From Verrucomicrobiota bacterium (GTDB taxonomy: Bacteria > Verrucomicrobiota > Verrucomicrobiia > Methylacidiphilales > UBA1321): a DNA stretch of 61,397 bases. Made by a program: the position numbers and the translations under genes. Below, piece after piece: positions 1 through 10,944 of this stretch; the first letter of the stretch is position 1; the number at the start of each line of letters is the position of its first letter. Under the pieces are notes generated by a model. The model did no database searches. It was not told the origin of the DNA and saw only the letters and a program-made list of their open reading frames with translations. The DNA lies in NCBI GenBank assembly GCA_013285645.1, contig JABDHJ010000008.1, positions 336 to 61,732 of the forward strand, written 5' to 3'.

Positions 1-36
1 CCGCACTTAACCATTGACCGCATCGCCGGGATTTTT
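1..36. repeat. 36-bp direct repeat, copy 1
   Basis: The first 36 bases of the window recur exactly at 2939-2974, in the same orientation. The two copies flank guaA and the peptidase gene. Because this copy begins at base 1, the true repeat may extend further left. It could mark a duplication or rearrangement, or be the reason the contig ends here. Confidence 0.9.
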
Positions 37-53
37 GACGGAATTAACGGAAT
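37..53. repeat. GACGGAATTAACGGAAT dispersed repeat
   Basis: This short motif follows the 36-bp repeat. The same core (GACGGAATTAACGGAAT) or its complement recurs at about 7213-7234, 9568-9585, 30043-30060 and 30738-30758, always between genes. Family and function are unknown to me. Confidence 0.75.
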
Positions 54-126
54 GTAGAAGGAGATTTAACAGGAAACATTAGGTAAAGAAAGAAGCCAAA
101 AACTCCGTAACTATTTTTCTATCCAA

Positions 127-1665
127 TTATTCCCATTCGATGGTGGCGGGCGGTTTGGAGGAGATGTCGTAGACGACGCGGTTGATGCCTTTGACTTCGT
201 TGGTGATGCGGGAGGCGATGCGGCCTAGCACGGCGTAGTCGAGGCGGACCCAATCGGCGGTCATGCCGTCGTGGCTTTCCACCACGCGCAGGACGCAGGT
301 GAAATCGTAGGTGCGCTCGTCGCCCTGGACGCCGACGCTGCGTACCGGCAACAGCACGGCGAAGGCCTGCCAGACCTTGTCGTACCATTTCGAGGCCTTC
401 ATTTCTTCGATGACGATGGCGTCGGCCTCGCGCAGGATCGAAAGCTTCTTTGCGTCGAGCGGCCCGATCGTGCGCACGGCCAAACCGGGACCGGGGAACG
501 GATGACGCCAGACGACTTCGCGGGGCAGCCCGAGCGTTTCGCCGACCACGCGCACCTCGTCCTTGAACAGCATGCGCAGCGGTTCAACGAGCTGGAATTT
601 CATGTTCTTGGGCAGTCCGCCGACGTTGTGATGGCTCTTGATCATCGAGGCGGGATTATCGCCGATGGCTACGCTTTCGATCACGTCGGGATAGAGCGTC
701 CCCTGCGCGAGGAACTTGGCCGCTCCGATTTTTTTCGTCGCGCGCTGGAATTCCTCGATGAAGACGCGTCCGATGATCTTCCGTTTACGCTCGGGATCGA
801 AGACACCCTTGAGCGCTTTGAGAAAGCGTCCGCCCGCGTTGACCGTGAGAAGCTTCAGCTTGAGGTTGCGTCCGAAAACGTCCTGCACTTTTTCGCGCTC
901 GCCTTTGCGAAGCAGTCCGTTGTCGACGAAGATGCATTGGAGTTGATCACCAATGGCCTGATGCAGCAAAGCTGCCGCCACGGCGGAATCGACACCGCCG
1001 CTGAGGCCCAATAGGACGCGGTCGTTGCCGACCTGTTTCCGCACGGCCTCGCAGGTGCTTTCGATGAAGCTCTTCATCGTCCAATCCGCGTTTGCGCCGC
1101 AGATGCCGAGGACGAAATTCGAGATGATTTCCATGCCGCGCGGTGTGTGGGCGACTTCGGGATGGAACTGGAGTCCGTAGATTTTGCGCTTGGAGTCCTC
1201 GATCGCCGCGTAGGGCGAATTGTCCGAGGTGGCGATGGCGTGAAAACCCTTGGGCAGTTTTTTCAGGCTGTCGCCATGGCTGTTCCAGATTTCGAGGTCC
1301 TTCGGCAACCCCTTGAAGAGCGGCGAAACCTTGGAAACATGAAGTTGACCACGACCGTATTCCCGGCGCTCGCTGGGGGCGACTTCGCCGCCGAGCCACT
1401 TGCCGAAAAGTTGCATGCCGTAGCAGACGCCGAGGATCGGGATGCCGGAATCGAAAATGCGCTTGTCCACCTGCGGCGCGCCCTTGGCGTAGACGCTGGC
1501 CGGGCCGCCGGAAAGAATGATGCCGGAAGGGCGCAGGCTTTTCAGGACGCTGGCGGGCGTGTCGTACCGCATGATTTCCGAATAGACGTTCACCTGCCGG
1601 ACGCGCCGGGCGATGACTTGGGTGTATTGGGAACCGAAATCGAGGATGAGAATTTTGCTGGTCAT
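127..1665 (-). CDS. guaA: GMP synthase (glutamine-hydrolysing)
   Basis: GuaA converts XMP to GMP in cytosolic purine synthesis, using glutamine-derived ammonia and ATP. The 512-residue product has the usual family length. An N-terminal class I amidotransferase domain carries the nucleophile in GVCYGMQ (Cys about residue 81) and the triad His in GLQFHPEV. It is followed by an ATP-pyrophosphatase domain with the P-loop SGGVDS near residue 222 and a C-terminal dimerisation domain ending in KPPATIEWE. The ATG start gives the canonical [16 protein letters not shown]. The gene stands alone, divergent from the peptidase gene, with repeat-containing spacers on both sides. Identification is firm. Confidence 0.98.
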   Translation of the reverse strand: MTSKILILDFGSQYTQVIARRVRQVNVYSEIMRYDTPASVLKSLRPSGIILSGGPASVYAKGAPQVDKRIFDSGIPILGVCYGMQLFGKWLGGEVAPSERREYGRGQLHVSKVSPLFKGLPKDLEIWNSHGDSLKKLPKGFHAIATSDNSPYAAIEDSKRKIYGLQFHPEVAHTPRGMEIISNFVLGICGANADWTMKSFIESTCEAVRKQVGNDRVLLGLSGGVDSAVAAALLHQAIGDQLQCIFVDNGLLRKGEREKVQDVFGRNLKLKLLTVNAGGRFLKALKGVFDPERKRKIIGRVFIEEFQRATKKIGAAKFLAQGTLYPDVIESVAIGDNPASMIKSHHNVGGLPKNMKFQLVEPLRMLFKDEVRVVGETLGLPREVVWRHPFPGPGLAVRTIGPLDAKKLSILREADAIVIEEMKASKWYDKVWQAFAVLLPVRSVGVQGDERTYDFTCVLRVVESHDGMTADWVRLDYAVLGRIASRITNEVKGINRVVYDISSKPPATIEWE

Positions 1666-1730
1666 GGCGAAATTTGAATTTTAATGGAATGAACGAAATT
1701 TGTGAGATAAACGGAAGGTGAGATTTTTAG

Positions 1731-1778
1731 ACAGGATTAACCAGATTAACAGGATTTTTGGCGGTATTTTTGTGGTAT
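1731..1778. repeat. GGATTAACAGGATT-type short repeats
   Basis: The spacer between guaA and the peptidase gene holds tandem variants of the pattern GATTAACCAGATTAACAGGA followed by T-rich copies. It resembles the other GGAATTAACGG-like intergenic repeats of this window and lies directly upstream of the peptidase start. No promoter could be assigned with confidence. Confidence 0.5.
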
Positions 1779-1782
1779 TTTG

Positions 1783-2916
1783 ATGATGGCCTGTATTCTC
1801 AAGGCGACACACAAAGATATGCACATTCTCGACGAGGAGCTTTATCAGGCTGGAATGAAGGTGGCGGCATGTCCGACTGCGCCTTGCCACGAGGCACATG
1901 TGCGGGCTTGCCTGCTGGAACAGCTTTGTGATTTACCGCATATCACGACTCATCTGGACGAATTCGGAAACCTCCATGCGAGCTATGAGTATGAGGCTGC
2001 CGGTCGCGAATCGTTCCGCGTTGTGGCGCATATGGATCATCCCGCTTTTGTTGTCCATCGCCAGAATGAGGAGGAAGAGTTGCTCTTTGCGGGGGGCGTG
2101 GAGGAAAAGTATTTCACGGGAAAAACCATCGTCTTTCATCATGAGCAAAGCCGGAAATCGCTTGGTCGAGCGGTGATTCAGAAAACCTCTTTTTCAGACG
2201 AAGCCAAGCGGGTGACACTGGACCGGGCCATTCCGCCGGAAGCGACGTTTGCGGTCTGGGATTTACCGAAGGCTCGCTGCACGAAGCAATTCTTCATCAG
2301 CCCGGCCTGTGACGACCTCGCGCAAGTTTCCACTGTGCTGGCTCTTTTGCGACGTCTGGCGTTGAGCGGCGCGCGGGCCAGCGTGCATGCGCTTTTCACC
2401 CGCGCCGAGGAAATCGGCTTTGCGGGTTCTTTCGCGGCGTTAAAGACAAAAGAACCGCTCTCGCCGATTCCGACTCTTTCGCTGGAGACCAGCCAGGCGC
2501 GCGGTTTTGCCCGGGTCGATGCTGGTCCCGTCGTGCGGGTGGGCGACCGGTTGAGCATCTTTGATTCGCGGATCACCCATTGGCTCGAGACGGCTTTCCG
2601 GGATATGTTGGTCGCTCGGCCCAAGACGATCTGGCAGAGGTTGCTGATGGGCGGCGGGACCTGTGAGGCCTCCGTGTTCCATCGAGCGGGTTTTCCCACG
2701 GGTGCACTCTGTGTGGCGTTGAATAATTACCATAATATGGGCCCCGGAACGGCGGTGCGCGCCGAATCGATTTCATTGCGCGACTGGCAGGGACTTTACG
2801 ATTTCCTCTTCTTCCTGGCGACGGAAGCCAAACCGTCGAAGGTCGCGGATGAGGCCGTTTCGGAGCGTTTTGCGCGGCTGGAGGAAAAGGCCCTGGCGGC
2901 GTTGAGGCCCGTGTGA
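1783..2916 (+). CDS. M42/M20-like zinc aminopeptidase
   Basis: Probable cytosolic metallo-aminopeptidase with two metal ions. Metal-site motifs appear in family order: AHMDHPAF (His/Asp), SPACDDLAQ (bridging Asp), FTRAEEIGFAGS (catalytic Glu-Glu), SLETSQA (Glu) and a late His in NNYHNMG. About 377 residues suits M42/M20 enzymes. Two adjacent ATGs open the frame at 1783 and 1786, and an in-frame ATG at 1819 (MHILDEELYQ) is an equally plausible start; none has a good ribosome-binding site. The gene is followed by the second copy of the 36-bp repeat. Substrate is unknown, and the assignment rests on motifs only. Confidence 0.75.
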   Translation: MMACILKATHKDMHILDEELYQAGMKVAACPTAPCHEAHVRACLLEQLCDLPHITTHLDEFGNLHASYEYEAAGRESFRVVAHMDHPAFVVHRQNEEEELLFAGGVEEKYFTGKTIVFHHEQSRKSLGRAVIQKTSFSDEAKRVTLDRAIPPEATFAVWDLPKARCTKQFFISPACDDLAQVSTVLALLRRLALSGARASVHALFTRAEEIGFAGSFAALKTKEPLSPIPTLSLETSQARGFARVDAGPVVRVGDRLSIFDSRITHWLETAFRDMLVARPKTIWQRLLMGGGTCEASVFHRAGFPTGALCVALNNYHNMGPGTAVRAESISLRDWQGLYDFLFFLATEAKPSKVADEAVSERFARLEEKALAALRPV

Positions 2917-2938
2917 CCGGGAAATTATCACTGCCTTC

Positions 2939-2974
2939 CCGCACTTAACCATTGACCGCATCGCCGGGATTTTT
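2939..2974. repeat. 36-bp direct repeat, copy 2
   Basis: Exact copy of window positions 1-36. It lies between the peptidase stop codon and the TPR-protein start, so it forms most of the upstream region of the TPR gene. Confidence 0.9.
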
Positions 2975-2985
2975 AATCTTTCCAG

Positions 2986-3651
2986 ATGGCAACTCTGGAA
3001 TCGGACGATTCAAACATTATTGATGGAGAGACGATTAACCTGCGACTGGTCGTTTATCCGATCCTCGCGGCGATTATTCTCATTTTGGGCGGTTTTGGTT
3101 ATTACTACTATCAGCAGAACGAGCGGAACAATGAGGAAGCCGCTGCCCGTGCGGCCTTGCTGCAGGCCCAGACTCCGGAAGCGCTGGTCCAGGTAGCGGA
3201 CCAATTTCCCCATACCGACCAGGCGACCCTTGCTCTGCTCAAGGCGGCGGATGATTCCTTCGCCAAGCTGGATTACACCGCTGCCACCAAGGATTATCAA
3301 CGGATCATCGACACAGCCAGCACAGACCCGCTGCTGCGCGACTCAGCACAACTTGGACTGGCTTCTGCCCTCGAAGCCAACGGCAAGATCGACGAGGCCA
3401 TCACGACTTATCTTGAAGTAGCCCACCGCGGCGACAAGACGCCCTACGCTCCCTTCGGCTACAACGCCGTGTCCCGGATCTACGCGCAACGCGGCGACGT
3501 GGAGAACGAGCGCAAAATCCTGGTCGAGGAAACCAGCCTCGATCCTGATTCTGAATTTGTGAAGCAGGCCCAGCAGAGGCTGAAGGAGATGAGCTCATCT
3601 TCGCTCGTCATGCCGGTGCAAAGCTCTCCTGCTGTTCCCGCGAAGCCTTAA
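2986..3651 (+). CDS. Single-pass membrane TPR protein (YfgM-like)
   Basis: The 221-residue product has a short N-terminal cytoplasmic segment, one membrane helix (about residues 22-43, VVYPILAAIILILGGFGYYY) and a periplasmic part built of tetratricopeptide-like helices (about residues 55-200). The tail is Ser/Pro-rich. This layout resembles YfgM/AncA proteins that associate with the Sec translocon or with outer-membrane assembly. Family membership is inferred from architecture rather than from a diagnostic motif. It lies between the 36-bp repeat and a palindromic element, so it is probably transcribed alone. Confidence 0.65.
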   Translation: MATLESDDSNIIDGETINLRLVVYPILAAIILILGGFGYYYYQQNERNNEEAAARAALLQAQTPEALVQVADQFPHTDQATLALLKAADDSFAKLDYTAATKDYQRIIDTASTDPLLRDSAQLGLASALEANGKIDEAITTYLEVAHRGDKTPYAPFGYNAVSRIYAQRGDVENERKILVEETSLDPDSEFVKQAQQRLKEMSSSSLVMPVQSSPAVPAKP

Positions 3652-3663
3652 AGCTCCGAATAT

Positions 3664-3743
3664 CCGAGGTAGCCGCCGCTGTCCCTAGCAGCGGTGTCTT
3701 TTCAGCAACTGACCGCCGCTAGGGACAGCGGCGGTTACCTCGG
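3664..3743. repeat. Palindromic CCGAGGTAGCCGCCGCTGTCC element
   Basis: Arms 3664-3696 and 3711-3743 are near-perfect reverse complements (about 33 bp, a few mismatches) around a 14-base loop. The same GAGGTAGCCG sequence recurs at 31894, 32813 and 43787. The element sits between two convergent gene ends, so its hairpin could act as a bidirectional terminator, although no T-tract follows. Confidence 0.85.
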
Positions 3744-3770
3744 AGTCAATCCTGATCGGGGATTTCCAGA

Positions 3771-6389
<2,619 letters not shown>

Positions 6390-6443
6390 TCACAACAAGT
6401 AATGCGCTTATTTTACAGGGAGTTTTTACAGTTTTTCAGCGAT

Positions 6444-7112
6444 TTATCTCGACCTATTCCATGCATCCGTGGCGTAGCGGTCGCGCTCCAGATCGGCGGC
6501 GCGGGCTTCTTCGGAAGCTGTCATCGATTGAAGCGATGCTCCCAGCCAACCGAGGCCGTGATGAGCCATGAAAATGTCTGGGAACATCCGTCGAACCATC
6601 GCGTTCATTTTCGGTTCGGGCAATAGAATACTGCCCTGATGAAGCAATCCCTCACGCGTACGACGCTGGGCCGCCCCGCTCAGTTTTCCGCTCGGTGCCA
6701 CGATATCAAATCGCACCGGCTTGGCGAAGCAGGCCTCCGATTCAGCGGTACTAGCTTCAGGCGTGAGTTCCGCTCCAATTCCGCACGCAGCAAGGACCGC
6801 CTGCACGCCGCGATGAATCGTGCAATAACTCTCCGGTGCGGAAATATCCATCCACGGATGCGCGCGAGGCAGGATGATGGTGTAAGTGATATCATGCGCG
6901 TGATCAACCAGACCACCCCCGGTGTAACGGCGAATGAAGGGACGTTCTCCGGCCAGCGCGGCATGCTGGAAATACCCAAGACTGACCGCCGGAATGCTCC
7001 ACTCATAGATGCGTAAGACCGGTTCCCGCACCTCTCGCAAAAGCGCTTCATCGATGGCCATGTTCCGCGCCGGAGAAGCCGGACCATCAACAAGAAGACG
7101 CCATGGAGTCAT
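6444..7112 (-). CDS. Lipoate-protein ligase A family protein
   Basis: Member of the biotin/lipoyl ligase-transferase fold that attaches lipoyl or octanoyl groups to 2-oxoacid dehydrogenase or glycine-cleavage subunits. Visible motifs are RRYTGGGLVDH (residues about 61-71), the catalytic lysine region PSGKLSGAAQRR, and LHQGSILL. At 222 residues it is shorter than E. coli LplA and close to LipM/LipL-type octanoyltransferases. It could therefore be a ligase or an amidotransferase, and the sequence alone does not decide. It is transcribed in the same direction as gyrB, 87 bases upstream of it. Confidence 0.85.
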   Translation of the reverse strand: MTPWRLLVDGPASPARNMAIDEALLREVREPVLRIYEWSIPAVSLGYFQHAALAGERPFIRRYTGGGLVDHAHDITYTIILPRAHPWMDISAPESYCTIHRGVQAVLAACGIGAELTPEASTAESEACFAKPVRFDIVAPSGKLSGAAQRRTREGLLHQGSILLPEPKMNAMVRRMFPDIFMAHHGLGWLGASLQSMTASEEARAADLERDRYATDAWNRSR

Positions 7113-7151
7113 GATTCAAATTAGACAGTCCCTAGCCATCCGCAACCGAAC

Positions 7152-7239
7152 TGATCCTTCGACAAGCTCAGGATGACGAATGCTGTTTTCGGTAATATTC
7201 CGTTAATTTGGTAATTCCGTTAATTCCGTCAAAAATTCG
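7152..7239. repeat. Long inverted repeat, left arm (flanks hydrolase and gdh genes)
   Basis: These 88 bases match the reverse complement of 9560-9648 over nearly their full length. The segment comprises a CTGATCCTTCGACAAGCTCA motif, a variable middle, and the AATTCCGTTAATTCCGTC motif of the dispersed repeat. The two arms face each other across the hydrolase-like and gdh genes. Confidence 0.8.
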
Positions 7240-7252
7240 GCGATCCCTCAGC

Positions 7253-8224
7253 CTACTCAAAAATCTTTTTGATGCCGTCCTTGGCCTTATCAATGATGGA
7301 GGGTGGCTTGCGGTCCTTGACCGGTTCGGCGGCGATACGAATCAGAAAGGGCACGGCGACTTTCCAGGCTTCCTTGTCCTCGGTGGGATTATAGGTCTTG
7401 CTGCCAGGGTTCGACCATCCGCTCCCTGCTGCGATGAACCACGCGGAAAAATCGTTCCCTGCGGCTTTCATCAAATTCTCAAAGGTCATCACGTTGTCGT
7501 GCGTCGCCACGGCATCTTTTTCAGGATAGAGAGAGCAAAGCGGCGCGACAAACTTTCCGACTCTCGTGGATTGGGTTTCGACTGGCCCGTAAAAGGTGAT
7601 GGCGCCGTCGAGCAACTTGTCCTCGCGCGCGGCTTGAAAAACATAATTCGCGCCCGTGCCCCAACCCATCGCCACGATATGATCGACCTTGAACTTGGGA
7701 CTCTCGCGAAAGAACCGAAAGCCCGAGTCCAGCGTCTTCATGGCCGACTCGGCATTCATGTTGGCCGTGATCGAAGCCATGTCGCCGGGATCGGTTGTCG
7801 TATGCCCATTATAAATATCGACCGCCAGCACCAAGTAGCCCATGGCAGCGAGACGATCCGCTTCCGCCTTGGTAAAACTGTCCAGCCCATAAACGTCCGG
7901 CACCAGCACAATGCCCAGCGTGGGCGGCGTGGTTGGCACACACAGATAGGCCAGATCTTCTGCGCCGAAATCGCTAAGGGTGATGGTTCGCCCTACCGGT
8001 TTCGTAGCAGACATCGTGCTGTCGGAAGTGCTATCCGTGCTATCGGAAGGTGCGTTGCTTACGCCCCGGGCAGGCCCTCCCGAGTTGGTGGCGGCGATCG
8101 CCTTGCTAGTGCGGTTGTTGTCGCTGTCGTAGGTATAGGTATCGGCAGCCACCAATCTACCCCAGACCGAAACCATGGCCAGCATGACAAGGAAAGTGAC
8201 GGATAAAAAGTGACGAAGTGACAT
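7253..8224 (-). CDS. Exported dienelactone hydrolase-like protein, probably catalytically dead
   Basis: The preferred ATG at 8224 gives 323 residues starting MSLRHFLSVTFLVMLAMV, a signal peptide; a TTG 42 bases upstream is less likely. A Ser/Thr-rich linker precedes an alpha/beta-hydrolase domain of dienelactone hydrolase type (GIVLVPDVYGLDSFTKAEAD, LAAMGYLVLAVDIYNG). The nucleophile elbow, normally G-x-C/S-x-G, reads MGWGTGA, so the nucleophile position is Gly. The expected GHxF motif near the C-terminus reads AAGSGWSN, so the triad His also appears missing, while the Asp (PEKDAV) remains. Probably a periplasmic binding or scaffold protein rather than an enzyme. Transcribed in the same direction as gdh. 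Confidence 0.75.
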   Translation of the reverse strand: MSLRHFLSVTFLVMLAMVSVWGRLVAADTYTYDSDNNRTSKAIAATNSGGPARGVSNAPSDSTDSTSDSTMSATKPVGRTITLSDFGAEDLAYLCVPTTPPTLGIVLVPDVYGLDSFTKAEADRLAAMGYLVLAVDIYNGHTTTDPGDMASITANMNAESAMKTLDSGFRFFRESPKFKVDHIVAMGWGTGANYVFQAAREDKLLDGAITFYGPVETQSTRVGKFVAPLCSLYPEKDAVATHDNVMTFENLMKAAGNDFSAWFIAAGSGWSNPGSKTYNPTEDKEAWKVAVPFLIRIAAEPVKDRKPPSIIDKAKDGIKKIFE

Positions 8225-8271
8225 GCGGAGGAAAGTTTTGCCGAAATTTGACCCAACGATAAGCAAATTTT

Positions 8272-8289
8272 CTTTACGACCTCGTAAAG
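8272..8289 (-). terminator. Possible weak terminator hairpin after gdh
   Basis: CTTTACGA and TCGTAAAG form a perfect 8-bp dyad with a 2-base spacer, 11 bases past the gdh stop codon on the minus strand. Only a mixed AAAATTT run follows, so termination strength is doubtful. Confidence 0.35.
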
Positions 8290-8299
8290 TTGCCTCTCC

Positions 8300-9556
8300 T
8301 CACGGAAACAGGCCGCGAATCGCCTTGCCGTTCACGACCTTCTGGATGCCCAGCGACAAGGCCGCCGTGCGATGGTCGATGTTGTGCTTGCGCGACTCCT
8401 TGAGGACGGTGTCGAGCGTCCGCCCGAGGATGCGGTAGAGCTTGTCGAAGATTTCCGTCTCGGCCCAGAAGAAGCTCTGCAAATCCTGCACCCACTCGAA
8501 ATAGCTGACGATGACGCCGCCGGAATTGCAGAGAATATCGGGAATGACAAAGATTTCGGGGCGCTGCCGGAGAATGGCGTCGGCCTCGACGGTGGTGGGG
8601 CCGTTCGCGCCTTCGGCTAGGATACGACACTGGATTTTGCCTGCGTTCTTGTCCGTGATGACGCGATCCATCGCCGCGGGAATCAGCACCTCGCACGGTT
8701 GAATGAGAAGTTCCTCGTTGGAAATTTTCTCGCCACCGGGAAAACCTTTTACGCTGCCGGTCCGCGCGACGTGGTCTTCCAGCGCCTGGAAATCGAAACC
8801 CTTGGGATTATAGATTCCGCCATTCACGTCGCTGACGCCAACGATCTTCGCGCCGAACTTCGCCATGCCCGCCGCGGCATAGCTGCCGACGTTGCCGAAA
8901 CCCTGGACAATGACGCGGCTATCGTTGGGCAGCTTGAGCATGTCGGTGGCGCGATTGGCCAGGAACGCGACGCCCCGGCCCGTGGCTTCCTTGCGGCCCA
9001 GCGAGCCGCCGATGCTGACCGGCTTGCCGGTGACGATGCTCGGCACGGCATGGCCGATATGGTGCGAATAGGTGTCCATCATCCACGCCATGGTCTGCTC
9101 GTTGGTGCCCATGTCGGGCGCCATGACGTCGGTTTGCGGCCCGATGAAGGGGATCATCTCGCTGGTGTAACGGCGCGTGATCCGTTCCAGTTCGCCCATG
9201 GAGAATTTGCGAGGATCGATCATGATTCCGCCCTTGGCGCCACCGTAGGGCAAGTCGGCCAGGGCGCATTTCCAACTCATCCACATGGCCAGCGCGGCGA
9301 CTTCGCCCAACTCGACGCTTTGATGATAACGGAGTCCGCCTTTGGTCGGCCCCAGCGTGAGGTGATGTTGGACGCGATGGCCTTCAAATACTTTGACCTC
9401 GCCCGAATCCAGCCGCACCGGAATCGAAACGGTGACCATGCGCTTCGGCGTCTTCACCCGCTCCCGCATGTTTTCCGGGATGTTCAGAAACTCAGCGACC
9501 GCGTCGAACTGGTCACATGCCATTTTGTAGGCGGGATTATGGAGGAGGTGTTTCAT
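8300..9556 (-). CDS. gdhA: Glutamate dehydrogenase (Glu/Leu/Phe/Val family)
   Basis: Catalyses reversible oxidative deamination of glutamate to 2-oxoglutarate and ammonia with NAD(P). The 418-residue product matches the hexameric GdhA/GudB length. The N-terminal substrate domain has GPTKGGLRYH and the catalytic lysine segment LPYGGAKGGI; the Rossmann domain carries VQGFGNVGSYAA (GxGxxG). ATG start MKHLLHNPAY. Coenzyme preference cannot be read with confidence. The gene lies within a segment bounded by long inverted repeats together with the hydrolase-like gene, and the right arm starts only 4 bases upstream of the start codon. Confidence 0.93.
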   Translation of the reverse strand: MKHLLHNPAYKMACDQFDAVAEFLNIPENMRERVKTPKRMVTVSIPVRLDSGEVKVFEGHRVQHHLTLGPTKGGLRYHQSVELGEVAALAMWMSWKCALADLPYGGAKGGIMIDPRKFSMGELERITRRYTSEMIPFIGPQTDVMAPDMGTNEQTMAWMMDTYSHHIGHAVPSIVTGKPVSIGGSLGRKEATGRGVAFLANRATDMLKLPNDSRVIVQGFGNVGSYAAAGMAKFGAKIVGVSDVNGGIYNPKGFDFQALEDHVARTGSVKGFPGGEKISNEELLIQPCEVLIPAAMDRVITDKNAGKIQCRILAEGANGPTTVEADAILRQRPEIFVIPDILCNSGGVIVSYFEWVQDLQSFFWAETEIFDKLYRILGRTLDTVLKESRKHNIDHRTAALSLGIQKVVNGKAIRGLFP

Positions 9557-9559
9557 GGG

Positions 9560-9648
9560 GAAATTTAGACGGAATTAACGGAATTACCAAATTTACGGAA
9601 TTAATTATAAATCGAATTCTGTCATCCTGAGCCTGTCGAAGGATCAGC
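9560..9648. repeat. Long inverted repeat, right arm
   Basis: Reverse-complement partner of 7152-7239. It contains GACGGAATTAACGGAATT, a second GGAATTA copy, and the GTCATCCTGAGCCTGTCGAA motif. It forms the whole upstream region of gdh, so it may also carry its promoter. Confidence 0.8.
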
Positions 9649-9673
9649 TTCCGAAAGATATCCAAAATCTCTA

Positions 9674-10270
9674 TCAGGCGGTTTTCTTCTTCGCGTGAAA
9701 TTCAGTGGCGATACCGAGAAAATTCTTGAGCAGATCCTTGCCGTGCCGGGTCAGGATTGATTCAGGATGGAACTGGACGCCGTGGATCGGATATTCGCGA
9801 TGGCGTACGCCCATGATTTCGCCTTCTTCCGTATGCGCGTTGACGATCAGCACCTCGGGAACCGTCGGAGGATCAATGATGAGGGAGTGATAACGCGTCG
9901 CCTCAAAGGGGCTGGGCAGCTTCGCAAAAACGCCTGTGCCGTCATGAAGGATAGGTGAGGTCTTACCATGCATAAGACGTCCCGCGCGCACGACCGCGCC
10001 GCCATAGACATGGCCAATGCATTGGTGCCCCAGACAGACGCCGAGAACCGGCAGGCGCGGCCCGATCTTCGCGATGACCTCGTTGGAAACTCCCGCTTCC
10101 TTCGGCGTGCATGGCCCGGGCGAAATAACAATGGCCTCCGGCTTGAGCGCATCGATTTCCGCAAGCGTGATTTCGTCGTTGCGCTTCACGAGCACTTCCG
10201 CGCCCAACTCGCCAAAATATTGGACGAGGTTGTAGGTGAACGAATCGTAGTTATCGATGATGAGGAGCAT
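9674..10270 (-). CDS. trpG: Anthranilate synthase component II (glutamine amidotransferase)
   Basis: Supplies ammonia from glutamine to TrpE for anthranilate formation, and may also serve aminodeoxychorismate synthase as PabA. The 198 residues form a class I amidotransferase domain: N-terminal [24 protein letters not shown] oxyanion region, nucleophile in VLGVCLGHQ (Cys about 79) and triad [11 protein letters not shown] start. It lies downstream of trpE on the same strand but is separated from it by an unrelated secreted-protein gene. TrpG and PabA cannot be told apart by sequence; proximity to trpE favours TrpG. Confidence 0.93.
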   Translation of the reverse strand: MLLIIDNYDSFTYNLVQYFGELGAEVLVKRNDEITLAEIDALKPEAIVISPGPCTPKEAGVSNEVIAKIGPRLPVLGVCLGHQCIGHVYGGAVVRAGRLMHGKTSPILHDGTGVFAKLPSPFEATRYHSLIIDPPTVPEVLIVNAHTEEGEIMGVRHREYPIHGVQFHPESILTRHGKDLLKNFLGIATEFHAKKKTA

Positions 10271-10325
10271 GGTGAGGGAAAAGTAAGATTCGCATTGTCT
10301 TCGGGCTTCGTCAACGCACCCGTAG

Positions 10326-10910
10326 TTATGGATGGTGGAGCGATTCTCGCTCCGAATGCTGCGCCTTTTTTGCTGACTTCACAAAGTCAAGAAGCGGAAT
10401 ATCTCTCGGGAAGGATGAGGGGTCGGAATCCTTCTCCCATTTGAAGTCCCAGAGTTCAAGGTGCAGCACGTCGCCATGCGTAAAGTGGAGCGGCGTATTG
10501 TCCGAAGTGATTGCCCCTACGGTATCATCGATCGAGTAAATCAAAGATGTCTTGGCATCATAGACATAAGTGGGCACATGCCACGCAGAGTGCCCTCCCG
10601 AACTCGCCGTCTGGAACACGAAGAAGCGTGAGTCGGGCGACCAAAGCGCCTCGGTCACAACTGCGCGCGTAATGCCACTGCCTTCTTCCAGCGAAAGGGA
10701 AGCGAGAAATTTATAGTGTGCGTCTCGAATGGTAACAACGTCCCAATCAGTGTAATCGGCATCGCTGGCGTGACGGAAATTCTTGGTAACGGCCTCCGAA
10801 GAGCCATCTGGAGATTTCCATTCCTTGATTTTTTCCGAGGTAGTTTCTGCCGCACTCGAAACGAGTAAGCCAATCGCAAATAGCGCAAAGGCCATGCAGA
10901 ATACTTTCAT
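10326..10910 (-). CDS. Secreted protein of unknown function between trpE and trpG
   Basis: The frame is open to 11150, but the credible start is the ATG at 10910, giving 194 residues that begin with a signal peptide ([20 protein letters not shown], cleavage near AAE). The mature part is mixed beta-type with aromatic-rich stretches ([22 protein letters not shown]), and I recognise no family. It lies 34 bases after the trpE stop and 55 bases before trpG, all on one strand, so it may be co-transcribed with the tryptophan genes although nothing suggests a role there. Confidence 0.7.
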   Translation of the reverse strand: MKVFCMAFALFAIGLLVSSAAETTSEKIKEWKSPDGSSEAVTKNFRHASDADYTDWDVVTIRDAHYKFLASLSLEEGSGITRAVVTEALWSPDSRFFVFQTASSGGHSAWHVPTYVYDAKTSLIYSIDDTVGAITSDNTPLHFTHGDVLHLELWDFKWEKDSDPSSFPRDIPLLDFVKSAKKAQHSERESLHHP

Positions 10911-10944
10911 CGAATATCTCGCTCTTTTAGAGGTATTCCAAGAC

